Shown here: positions 34,124-41,777 of the stretch, piece after piece
Layout: each line of letters starts with the position of its first letter
Position numbering within the stretch: the stretch's first letter is position 1
Assembly (NCBI GenBank): GCA_944325785.1
Contig: CALVBN010000004.1
Coordinates: 92,330 to 156,329, forward strand
Origin: Candidatus Gastranaerophilales bacterium
GTDB taxonomy: Bacteria; Cyanobacteriota; Vampirovibrionia; Gastranaerophilales; Gastranaerophilaceae
DNA length: 64,000 nt
Reading direction: 5' to 3'
The notes under the pieces: generated by a model
The model's input: only the letters and a program-made list of their open reading frames with translations
What the model was told of the DNA's origin: nothing
Databases searched by the model: none
Made by a program: the position numbers and the translations under genes

Positions 34124-34903
34124 ATGAGAAAATTTTTTGCATTTCTGGTTACATTTTTAGTATTTTCAAGCGCTGTTTTTGCAAAGGATATGAGATTTGT
34201 GCAGGTAAGCGACGTAAGATTTAATTCTGAAAGCGAGAATAATGTTCTGCACAAAATGGTTGATGATATAAACAAACAGAGAGATGTGGAGTTTGTAATC
34301 TTTACGGGCGACAATATAAGCCGGACAACAAAGGAAGATTTAACCGCATTTCTTGATGAAGCAAAGAGGCTTAACAGTCCTTTCTACATAGTAATCGGCG
34401 ACAAGGACGTAAACAAGCACAAAGAATTGAGCAAGGCGCAGTACATCAAAACAATAAGAAAACATGTACGAAAATACAAACCCTCAACACCAAGCTATGA
34501 ATTTGAATATGACGGAGTTGTGTTTCTTGTTGCAGACGGGGCAAAAGATGTTATACCGGGGACAAACGGGTATTTTAAAGATGATGTCCTAACCTGGCTT
34601 GACGTACAGCTTGATTTATATAAAAAACAAAATGTAATAATATTCCAGCATTTTCCGCTGATACCTCCTGCTGAAAAAGAAACGTATTATACTTTCAAAC
34701 CGGAAAATTATCTTAAAATTCTTGCAAAACACAATAATGTTAAAGCCGTAATATCCGGACATTTTGGCGTTAACAGCGAACAGACCGTAAACGGAATTGT
34801 ACATATTACAACTGCCGGTGCGCCTTTTTACAGAATAATTGACGTTATGGACTGCGACAGTTCAACCCCTACTATTTGGGCTGAATTAAAAGAAGTCAGA
34901 TAA
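34124..34903 (+). CDS. Exported metallophosphoesterase-like protein, motifs degenerate
   Basis: The start at ATG 34124 (TGAGGTATAAA upstream) gives a signal peptide ending SSAVFA. The calcineurin fold is recognisable, but metal motifs are damaged: DxH is DVR, GNH(D/E) is GDKD and GHxH is GHFG. TGDN and FQHFP remain. It may be a binding protein or an altered enzyme. The intact paralogue is at 38463. Confidence 0.8.
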   Translation: MRKFFAFLVTFLVFSSAVFAKDMRFVQVSDVRFNSESENNVLHKMVDDINKQRDVEFVIFTGDNISRTTKEDLTAFLDEAKRLNSPFYIVIGDKDVNKHKELSKAQYIKTIRKHVRKYKPSTPSYEFEYDGVVFLVADGAKDVIPGTNGYFKDDVLTWLDVQLDLYKKQNVIIFQHFPLIPPAEKETYYTFKPENYLKILAKHNNVKAVISGHFGVNSEQTVNGIVHITTAGAPFYRIIDVMDCDSSTPTIWAELKEVR

Positions 34904-35600
34904 AAAATAGAAGAGTCCTTGACATAACATTAACTGCGCCGTAAAAACCTTTATATTTTGCTTTCTTTTCCGCATTAATCTTCGCAAAGTTTAGATTTTC
35001 GCCATAATTATACTTCTCAAGTATTTCCTTAAAACCTTCGACACTTTGCAGAGCTTCGCTAGTATTAAAATGTTTTCTTAATGAAAGCTTCTTTTCCGGC
35101 TTAAATTCCGGCGAAGATGCAATATTATCGCATATCATACTTCTTAAATTCATTTTTTTACCGCTTTCGGGGTGATGCGCAGAGTGTTTTCTATGGAAAT
35201 TAGTTACAAAAGATTTGGGAAACCCGAGGCAGTACATAATCATCTTATCTAAATCGTGAGTTATGCTGTTGATTGAAATTTTACCGAAAAGTTCTTTTTC
35301 AATAAGCGCATAAACAACTTTATGGTCATATGTATGTTTAATATTTTTAATATAGTTTTTCGCGTAATTTTTAACTACAGTTAACCAGTTTTTGGATTCC
35401 TTCTTAATGCCGGAAAGACCGGACGCAGTTTTCACTGTATCCGGTCTTTTCACAAATATATCCGCACTTTTCCCCGCTTGTCTTGCCAGCACATTAGGAT
35501 TTCCGCTGAAGGTTAATCCCTCCGGTCTTGGGGGTCTTTCGTATTCTCGAAAATAACTAGGGTTAAAATTACACTTTATCTCCATATCTAATTTTTGCAT
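34896..35600 (-). CDS. Unknown protein with HDLDK / HRxxSxHH motif
   Basis: The 234-residue protein has an N-terminal LTFSGNPN (aromatic-x-Gly) motif. The central histidine-rich segment (ITHDLDKMIMYCLG, then HRKHSAHHPES) resembles metal-site motifs of DUF5662-type helical proteins. A metal-dependent function is possible but unproven. It overlaps the convergent phosphoesterase-like gene by 8 bp. Confidence 0.6.
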   Translation of the reverse strand: MQKLDMEIKCNFNPSYFREYERPPRPEGLTFSGNPNVLARQAGKSADIFVKRPDTVKTASGLSGIKKESKNWLTVVKNYAKNYIKNIKHTYDHKVVYALIEKELFGKISINSITHDLDKMIMYCLGFPKSFVTNFHRKHSAHHPESGKKMNLRSMICDNIASSPEFKPEKKLSLRKHFNTSEALQSVEGFKEILEKYNYGENLNFAKINAEKKAKYKGFYGAVNVMSRTLLFFI

Positions 35601-35618
35601 AAAAAATTATTTATGCAA

Positions 35619-35978
35619 CTATATGTTAATAAATCTTAAAAATTCTTTAAAAAAACCTTTCATACCATTCTGCCACGGTCTTGAAACTCCGCGGTAGTAC
35701 TGTTCATAATCGGCAACAATATTTCTCGGCAGATCTTTTCCGGCAGAAAGTGTCTGCGCAATAAACTCCAGATAATCGTTTTGTTCTTCGCGGTATTCAA
35801 TATCGTGATATCTCAAATCTTCGTCTGCTTCATAATGTACAAGCGCGTGATATGCGCATTCTATATTTTTATCCTTTGTATCAGGAAAAAGCGCAATAGC
35901 CTGCCGAACAGTTTTGCGCTCGGTTAAAACCGCATAAATAAGTCTTCCGACAAATTTTCTATCATTTAAATTATTCAT
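35619..35978 (-). CDS. Unknown acidic helical protein, 119 residues
   Basis: No domain is recognised. The N-terminal part (TVRQAIALFPDTKDKNIECAY) looks like a small helical bundle. The gene lies six bases downstream of the lipoprotein gene, so they are likely cotranscribed. Confidence 0.6.
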   Translation of the reverse strand: MNNLNDRKFVGRLIYAVLTERKTVRQAIALFPDTKDKNIECAYHALVHYEADEDLRYHDIEYREEQNDYLEFIAQTLSAGKDLPRNIVADYEQYYRGVSRPWQNGMKGFFKEFLRFINI

Positions 35979-35984
35979 AATATT

Positions 35985-36227
35985 TTAATAAGGATTTTCT
36001 ATATGAAAATCAAAACTTGGTGTTTTAGGACCAAAATGAGCATCGTATCGCAGTTTAGGACCTTCTGAAAGGTCTACAACTCCGGTTTTTTGCTCATTTT
36101 CCTGCTGGAAATATTTCCCGAGCCTTCTTTCAGACTTAATCATAGGAGCTTCCTGCTTAAGATTACAAGCAGAAAGAAATATAGTAACAACAGCGGATAA
36201 TACTACAAGACAGCAGATTTTTTTCAT
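35985..36227 (-). CDS. Small lipoprotein
   Basis: The 80-residue protein has a type II signal peptide with lipobox LSAC (Cys21). The mature part is charged and ends FDFHIENPY. A GAGG ribosome site precedes ATG. Function is unknown. Confidence 0.75.
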   Translation of the reverse strand: MKKICCLVVLSAVVTIFLSACNLKQEAPMIKSERRLGKYFQQENEQKTGVVDLSEGPKLRYDAHFGPKTPSFDFHIENPY

Positions 36228-36349
36228 AAAACCAACCTCGTAATATTATTATATCATCTGCTGAAAGGCGATTTTATCCTGCTAAAGAATGATTAATATA
36301 AGACTTTTGCATAAGAATCATTCAAATTTCATAATAAATCCAGTAATAA

Positions 36350-36964
36350 CAGAATGCAGGCACCGCTAAAATCGGACCGACTTTATCTAAAGTTGTTTCA
36401 ACACTGGAAAACGCTAATGAACAAATATTGCATGATGAAGATGCAACTGATTTGAGTAAAATTGCAGAAACGCCGGAAGAATATTGCGAACTGTTATCTA
36501 AATATATAAGTGGGAGTTCATATGAAACAGAGGCACTGACAGACGATTCTTTCGAACCACAAATTGGGAATTATAACTATCCTGATACGCATACTAGTAT
36601 CGAAGAAAATACCTATGGATTTCATTTTGCAGATAATATTTTCTTAGCCTTTAGAATAAATGAAGATTTTTATCAGCCCAAGGGGTCATTTAAAGGTTCT
36701 TATATAAGGATATATGCGGATATCAACGGACCTTTAACCAAGCCGAATATTGCAGGTAAAGACATTTTTGGTTTTTGGATTGATAAAAGCGGACAGGTTG
36801 TACCTTTTGGGAGTACCACAGAGGCTTGGCTTAGAGGGGATGATTCTTTAAAATATACTTCACATAGTGAAGAGGAAAATTCTTGTAATGAAGATATTGT
36901 TTCTGATGGATGGGGCTGTGCGGGGTCTATATTTGAAAATAATTTTAAAGTTATTTATCAATAA
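36350..36964 (+). pseudogene. Type IV pilin-like protein lacking its N-terminus
   Basis: The frame opens after a stop at 36347 and reads QNAGTAKIGPTLSKVVSTLE, pilin-like sequence downstream of where the hydrophobic helix should be. No ATG is present; a TTG occurs at 36428. The prepilin peptidase site and N-terminal helix are missing. The C-terminus (DINGPLTKPNIAGKDIF, then GSIFENNFKVIYQ) is related to the piece at 13155-13592. It is a truncated gene or silent cassette, followed by a good terminator. Confidence 0.72.
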
Positions 36965-36991
36965 AAATAAAAAATTATACACAATATAACG

Positions 36992-37020
36992 AATGCGGAG
37001 TTTAAAACTCCGCATTTTTT
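36992..37020. terminator. Bidirectional terminator between pilin remnant and rnhB
   Basis: AATGCGGAGTTT pairs with AAACTCCGCATT; T tracts follow on the plus strand and A tracts precede it, so it can serve both convergent genes. Confidence 0.85.
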
Positions 37021-37026
37021 ATAACA

Positions 37027-37659
37027 TTATAACAAGCTTAATTGTTTTTCAAAATGTTTGCGCAAAAATGAAGGGCGGTGGTATTTACACAAGCCGTATT
37101 TGTCTATTGCTTCAAGATGCTCTCTGGTTAAATAGCCTGCGTTTTTATCCCAGTTATACATAGGAAATTCTTCGTGGAGTCTTTCCATATATCTGTCGCG
37201 GGATACTTTTGCAAGTATACTCGCTGCAGCTATTGACGCTGATTTTGAGTCGCCTTTTATCACAAACTTTTGAGGATATTGAAAATCTCTGATAAGTTTA
37301 TTCCCGTCCACAAGAACAAGATTCTCGGAAGATTTTATCAAACTCTCGCATGCAAGTTTCATTGCTTTCAATGAAGCATTCAAAATATTTATTTTTTCTA
37401 TCTCTTCAACTTCTATGCAGACTATTTTATTTAAAGTGTTATTTTTTATAACATCATAAATAGATTCGCGCTTTTTTGAGCTAAGTTTTTTGGAATCGTT
37501 TAAAATTTCCAAATCCTTGATAAGAGAAGGAGTTACTTTTTCAAAACATACTGCGGATGCAAAAACACCGCCAGCAGCAGGACCGCGTCCTGCTTCATCA
37601 GTACCTATAATTAGTTTATTAAAATTTTTATCAAAATCGAATAATTGTTCTGATGTCAT
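37027..37659 (-). CDS. rnhB: Ribonuclease HII
   Basis: The 210-residue enzyme has the RNase HII signature IIGTDEAGRGPAAGG (catalytic D21, E22) and further acidic residues in LVLVDGN, with KGDSKSASIAAASILAKVSRD. It removes ribonucleotides from DNA. Length is standard. Confidence 0.96.
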   Translation of the reverse strand: MTSEQLFDFDKNFNKLIIGTDEAGRGPAAGGVFASAVCFEKVTPSLIKDLEILNDSKKLSSKKRESIYDVIKNNTLNKIVCIEVEEIEKINILNASLKAMKLACESLIKSSENLVLVDGNKLIRDFQYPQKFVIKGDSKSASIAAASILAKVSRDRYMERLHEEFPMYNWDKNAGYLTREHLEAIDKYGLCKYHRPSFLRKHFEKQLSLL

Positions 37660-37896
37660 AATTGATTTTAGTTATTGGTGCAAAAAATTGCACACTACAC
37701 ATCTAAGATTTATCGTTGTAAGTCTGTATTTGATGCGGTAAATCATAGATTTACCGCATCCTACAGTTTTTTTATTCAATATACTAAATAGTATAAACCA
37801 GCGGCGCTGCAATACCTCTAAGTCACTCAGCCACCTATTTACTCAGTCACTTCTCAGCTTGCACACCTATACATTTACCCCCCTATACATTTACCC

Positions 37897-38406
37897 CTAG
37901 CCGATTACCGGAGCGACAAATGTTCTTGTTGCCAAATCTTTGTCAAGCATCAACAGGGCTTTTTTATCATCGCCTATTAATCTTAATGTTGCCAGAACTC
38001 CGCCGACATTTGCTTCTTCTTCAACTTGTTCTTTTATGTACCAGTCAAGAAGATGCATTGCTGCTCTGTCTTTAACTTCTTCCGCTACATCCATTACGTG
38101 ATTTATTCTTGATGTAACGTATTCTTCGTGTCTTAATACGTGTTCAAAAACTTCCAGAGGAGTGTTACCTTCAACAACAGGTTTTTCGATTGCTCTTAAA
38201 TCAACTTTTCCTCCGCGGTCGTTTAAGTAATTAACCATTCCCATTGCGTGAGCGTGTTCTTCTTGAACCTGTACGTCAAACCAGTTTACAAAACCTTGAA
38301 GATTAAGTTCTTGAAAATATACCTTCATTGCAAGATATAAATACTCTGAATAAAATTCCTTATTTATCTGATCATTAAATGCTTCTTGTAATTTTTCGCT
38401 TATCAT
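37897..38406 (-). CDS. Ferritin
   Basis: The 169-residue protein is a bacterial non-haem ferritin. Ferroxidase ligands are visible in NKEFYSEYLYLAM (E17), QEEHAHAMG (E50, H53) and the later E residues of EQVEEEANVG. It stores iron as a 24-mer. AGGAGGGAAGTTTT precedes ATG. An 18-bp palindrome (38419-38436) covers its promoter and ribosome site region. Confidence 0.95.
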   Translation of the reverse strand: MISEKLQEAFNDQINKEFYSEYLYLAMKVYFQELNLQGFVNWFDVQVQEEHAHAMGMVNYLNDRGGKVDLRAIEKPVVEGNTPLEVFEHVLRHEEYVTSRINHVMDVAEEVKDRAAMHLLDWYIKEQVEEEANVGGVLATLRLIGDDKKALLMLDKDLATRTFVAPVIG

Positions 38407-38418
38407 AAAACTTCCCTC

Positions 38419-38436
38419 CTAACATTACAATGTTAG
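38419..38436. promoter_or_regulatory. 18-bp palindrome at the ferritin promoter
   Basis: CTAACATT-AC-AATGTTAG is a perfect dyad. It overlaps a possible ferritin -10 (TGTAAT) and abuts its Shine-Dalgarno sequence, and lies about 14 bp upstream of the divergent gene's -10. The CTAAC half-sites resemble those of DtxR-family operators, but no regulator is proven. Confidence 0.6.
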
Positions 38437-38462
38437 CACAAAACTATGGTAAGATGTTTATT

Positions 38463-39242
38463 ATGAACAAATTTTTAATATTCTTAATTGTAATATTCAC
38501 TATTCTTTTTATATGGGGATTTTTTATTGAACCTAATCTTCTTGTTGTCACAAAAATAAAAGCAAAAAATTTGGGCGTTAATAAAATTGTATTTGTTAGT
38601 GACTTTCATATCTCTAAATTTGAAAGATATAGATTAAGAAAAATAGTCAGGCTTATTAATAAACAAAATCCGGATGTAGTTTTATCGGGCGGTGATTTTA
38701 TAAAAGGTCATGACGGAAAACAAACACTTTCTATTGAAAAACAGGCGGAGGAATTAAAAAATATAAAAGCTCCGGTTATAACCGTACTTGGAAACCATGA
38801 CGGATGGTACGATAAATATAGAGTAAAAAAAGTTCTTGAAGAGAACGGGATTATTGTTTTATTAAATTCAAATACGAAGTTTAAAAACCTGTATATAGCG
38901 GGTGTTGATGATTTTCAGACAGGTATTCCGGATATTAGCCAGGCTTTAGAGAATACTTCTCGTCCGAGAATTCTTTTAACACACAATCCGGATATTTATT
39001 ATGATGTTAAAGAAACTGTTGATTTAGTTCTAGCAGGACATGTTCACGGCGGGCAGGTTAAAATTCCGTTTTGGGGAGCTGTTACCGTTCCTTCAATTTA
39101 CGGCACAAAATTTGCGGAAGGATTCATTACTGACGGAAAAAATAAAATGTTTATAACAAAGGGATTGGGAACAAGTATTCTGCCGGTAAGATTTTTATCA
39201 GTTCCGGAAATTGTTGTTATCGAGAATGTAGAAAACTTTTAA
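38463..39242 (+). CDS. Membrane-anchored metallophosphoesterase (YkuE/YaeI type)
   Basis: From ATG 38463 (259 residues). An N-terminal membrane helix precedes a calcineurin-fold domain with intact motifs: SDFHI (DxH), GGDF (GD), GNHDGW, THNPD and GHVHGGQ. YaeI/LpxG-like enzymes act on lipid A precursors or nucleotides at the inner membrane. A TAAGAT -10 with upstream TGG ends seven bases before ATG. Confidence 0.9.
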   Translation: MNKFLIFLIVIFTILFIWGFFIEPNLLVVTKIKAKNLGVNKIVFVSDFHISKFERYRLRKIVRLINKQNPDVVLSGGDFIKGHDGKQTLSIEKQAEELKNIKAPVITVLGNHDGWYDKYRVKKVLEENGIIVLLNSNTKFKNLYIAGVDDFQTGIPDISQALENTSRPRILLTHNPDIYYDVKETVDLVLAGHVHGGQVKIPFWGAVTVPSIYGTKFAEGFITDGKNKMFITKGLGTSILPVRFLSVPEIVVIENVENF

Positions 39243-39649
39243 AAAAATGTAGAAAAGTATGTAGAAAAGTCGGGTTGTTATGAACATTTTTCTACATAAA
39301 TTTTGGATAATTTTTTTTATTTTTAAATTTTATGTTCATAAATGTCAATAACTTACAAGTTTTGAACATGTTTTCTACATAGTTTTCTACATGTATTTTT
39401 CTTGTCTTTAAAGGGTTTCAGATAGTTTTCTACAAATAATTAGAGCAGATGATGAAGAAGATGATTATATATAAATAAATTAATATTAATAATATTATTA
39501 TTAATTAAATTAAAAAAACAAAAAAACTTTTAAAAGAAAAAAAATCTACGGATAATAATAAATAATAAAAAATAAAAAATTTAATTATCTTACTTTTATT
39601 TTATTACTATCCGTAAAAATCTTTTCTTCTTCTTCTTCTTCTTCTTCTT
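39243..39649. other. AT-rich region with six TTTTCTACA boxes
   Basis: There is no gene. TTTTCTACA occurs on the minus strand at 39248-39256 and 39260-39268, and on the plus strand at 39288-39296, 39371-39379, 39383-39391 and 39426-39434. TGAACAT-type words occur three times. Then come about 180 very AT-rich bases, a TACGGATA...TATCCGTA stem (39547-39554 with 39608-39615) and a CTT microsatellite (39626-39650). It lies between convergent genes. It could be an origin-like or other protein-binding region, or terminators and repeats only. Confidence 0.5.
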
Positions 39650-39847
39650 CTATCCCCTTTTAACAACCGTAGCTATTAACTCGCCGTAGCTGTTAAAACA
39701 TCCGTTAGTTTCTTTTATTTCATAGCTGACTTCGCTGTCTTCAGACTTTTCTTTTTTTGCAAAAGCCTCTGCACTTTCTAAATCCTTAAATTCGCCTGCC
39801 ATATCCGGTTCAAAATATGAAGGCTTGTCAATGTAAACTTGATACAT
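39650..39847 (-). CDS. Unknown small acidic protein, 65 residues
   Basis: A strong CAGGAGGGATATT ribosome site precedes ATG. The protein alternates charged residues (KDLESAEAFAKKEK) and ends ATVVKRG. It has no recognised domain. It follows the ATPase-like gene by 20 bp and is probably cotranscribed with it. Confidence 0.6.
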   Translation of the reverse strand: MYQVYIDKPSYFEPDMAGEFKDLESAEAFAKKEKSEDSEVSYEIKETNGCFNSYGELIATVVKRG

Positions 39848-39867
39848 AATATCCCTCCTGTCTTTTA

Positions 39868-41253
39868 TTATGCCAAATACTTCTGTAACGTCGCTTTGTC
39901 AAATACTTCTATACTGTCTTTTGAATGTATGAATATCAAACAAGTTATTAAAGATTTGAATGATTGAAAATCTTCAAAAGCCAACTTTTGCCTCAAATCC
40001 GTCATATTATTTGCCATAAATTCTGTTAAAACAATTTTATCATTATAGAAAAGCTCTGATAAAAACTCAAAAGCATCTCTTGTTTTGACACCCTCAAGAT
40101 AAATTATATCCGGAGATTGAAACTCTACGTATCTAAGAGCTTTGTCCATATTAAACCCGATATTTTCATTCAGCTCGCACTGATTAACTCCCTTAAGCTC
40201 ATATTTTGCAATAGACTCAATTGTCATTATGTTCTTATTTGTTTTTGCTGTTTCCATTAATAATGAATAGATAACATGAGTTTTTCCGCTCAAAGGAGAG
40301 CCGCAGACAAGAATTATTCCCGGATTATTGAGAGCGTGTTCTATTATGCTCTTTTGCTTTTCATCAGTAATTATTTTATCCAGGCTCAACGGCGGTTTGT
40401 AAATTTTAAGCGAAATTCTCTCGCCCATAATTGTCGGGAATGATGATACTGATGCTATAAGCATTGTATTTTCTACCTTAAAGCAAAGTTTTCCTAACTG
40501 AGGTATTTCACATACAGTTGCATCAAGATTGGAAAGCGTTTTTAATTTTGATACAAAAGCAGAATTTAAGATTGCAGGTATTGTGCCTTTATCAAAGACT
40601 TCGCCGTTTTTCTTAAATATAACCTTTAATCCCTCTTCTACCTGTTCAAAATTAAGTTCGTGAACATCTTCTATAATCGCCTGTTTTAAAATGGCTCTTA
40701 TAACATGCTGAATATGTTCTTCTCCTGCTTCTTCTTTGTGAAGTTCTTCTGTCCAGTCAAACTCTTCATCTTCTTCAGAAGTCAGAGTTATGCTGTCAAC
40801 AGTGTCCGCTACTTTGTAATATTCATCAATCTTTTTTATAATACTTGCTTCTGATGCTATAACAGGCTCTATAGAACACTCTGCGGTTTCAATAATTTTA
40901 TCAATTGCAAACAAATCCAGAGGATCTGCCATTGCAACAGTCAAAACATCTTCTATTTTAAAAAGCGGAATAATCCTGTATCTTCTTGCATCTGCAAAAG
41001 CTACGTATTTAAAACATTTTGCGTCCGGCTCGTAATCTTCAAGATTAACATATGGAATATGAAGTTTGCTTTCCAAAAACTTTAGAAGAGTATCCTCCGC
41101 AAGGATTCCGGAATTAATCAGCGCCTGCCCTATATTTATACTCTGAACATTAGCAAGCTCTTCAGCTTTTTCCAGTGTTTCATATGAAACAATTCCGTCC
41201 CTTACAAGTTCGTATTTTAGTTTTTCTAAAGTTTTGTTTGTTATTGTTTCCAT
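39868..41253 (-). CDS. Divergent PilB/GspE-like ATPase
   Basis: The 461-residue protein has the MshEN/T2SSE_N domain (about 10-145), then a secretion-ATPase fold. Walker A is GSPLSGKT (318-325). The Asp-box region is altered (VHELNFEQ), the Walker B segment reads DIIYLEGVK, the canonical His-box is missing and no zinc cysteines are seen. It may be a regulatory or inactive relative of the pilus assembly ATPase. It sits downstream of a kinase and CheY-like pair on the same strand, separated by a dispersed repeat. Confidence 0.8.
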   Translation of the reverse strand: METITNKTLEKLKYELVRDGIVSYETLEKAEELANVQSINIGQALINSGILAEDTLLKFLESKLHIPYVNLEDYEPDAKCFKYVAFADARRYRIIPLFKIEDVLTVAMADPLDLFAIDKIIETAECSIEPVIASEASIIKKIDEYYKVADTVDSITLTSEEDEEFDWTEELHKEEAGEEHIQHVIRAILKQAIIEDVHELNFEQVEEGLKVIFKKNGEVFDKGTIPAILNSAFVSKLKTLSNLDATVCEIPQLGKLCFKVENTMLIASVSSFPTIMGERISLKIYKPPLSLDKIITDEKQKSIIEHALNNPGIILVCGSPLSGKTHVIYSLLMETAKTNKNIMTIESIAKYELKGVNQCELNENIGFNMDKALRYVEFQSPDIIYLEGVKTRDAFEFLSELFYNDKIVLTEFMANNMTDLRQKLAFEDFQSFKSLITCLIFIHSKDSIEVFDKATLQKYLA

Positions 41254-41289
41254 GGCTGTTCCTTTTTGGGGCGTGACTCTTGATTATAA

Positions 41290-41417
41290 ATTGTTTTTTG
41301 TGAGCCGTGAATAGTGAGCCGTGAGTTGTGGTTATAGAATTTCTTTACTTGTACCTTGTTTACTTAAATTATTTTTAATACCACGATTCACGAGTTTCGA
41401 TTCACGATTCACGAATC
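41290..41417 (+). repeat. Dispersed palindromic repeat, family A
   Basis: Arms of type GTGAGCCGTG and CACGATTCACGA surround the family core GTGGTTATAGAATTTCTTTA. It lies between the ATPase-like gene and the CheY-like gene and runs to the latter's stop codon. Confidence 0.8.
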
Positions 41418-41777
41418 TCCCAAATACTCCTGAACCTTCTTCACAATCTCATCCAGCTCAAAAGGTTTTGTAATATACTCATCAGCTCCGGTTTCTTCGC
41501 CTATCATTTTATCCTCGAGCTGAGAGCGCGCTGTTACCATTAAAATTGGTATATCTTTGTATTTGTTATCGTATTTCAAGAGCCGGCTTATTTTATATCC
41601 GTTAATCTTAGGCATCATAACATCAAGAATGATTAAATCCGGCATAATCTCTTTTGCAAGCCTCAAGCCGTCTTCTCCGTTAAATGCCGTATAACACACG
41701 AAACCCGATACCTCAAGAACGAATTTCAGACTTTCAACAATATCCTGTTCGTCATCTACTATAAGAATCTTTTTCAT
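41409..41777 (-). CDS. Single-domain response regulator (CheY-like)
   Basis: From ATG 41777 behind AAGGAGATACGC: 122 residues. A complete receiver domain with acidic pair DDEQD, phospho-acceptor Asp in LIILDVMMP, the Thr in MVTAR and Lys in YITKPFE. There is no output domain. It overlaps the histidine kinase gene by 26 bp and is presumably its partner. Confidence 0.93.
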   Translation of the reverse strand: MKKILIVDDEQDIVESLKFVLEVSGFVCYTAFNGEDGLRLAKEIMPDLIILDVMMPKINGYKISRLLKYDNKYKDIPILMVTARSQLEDKMIGEETGADEYITKPFELDEIVKKVQEYLGDS

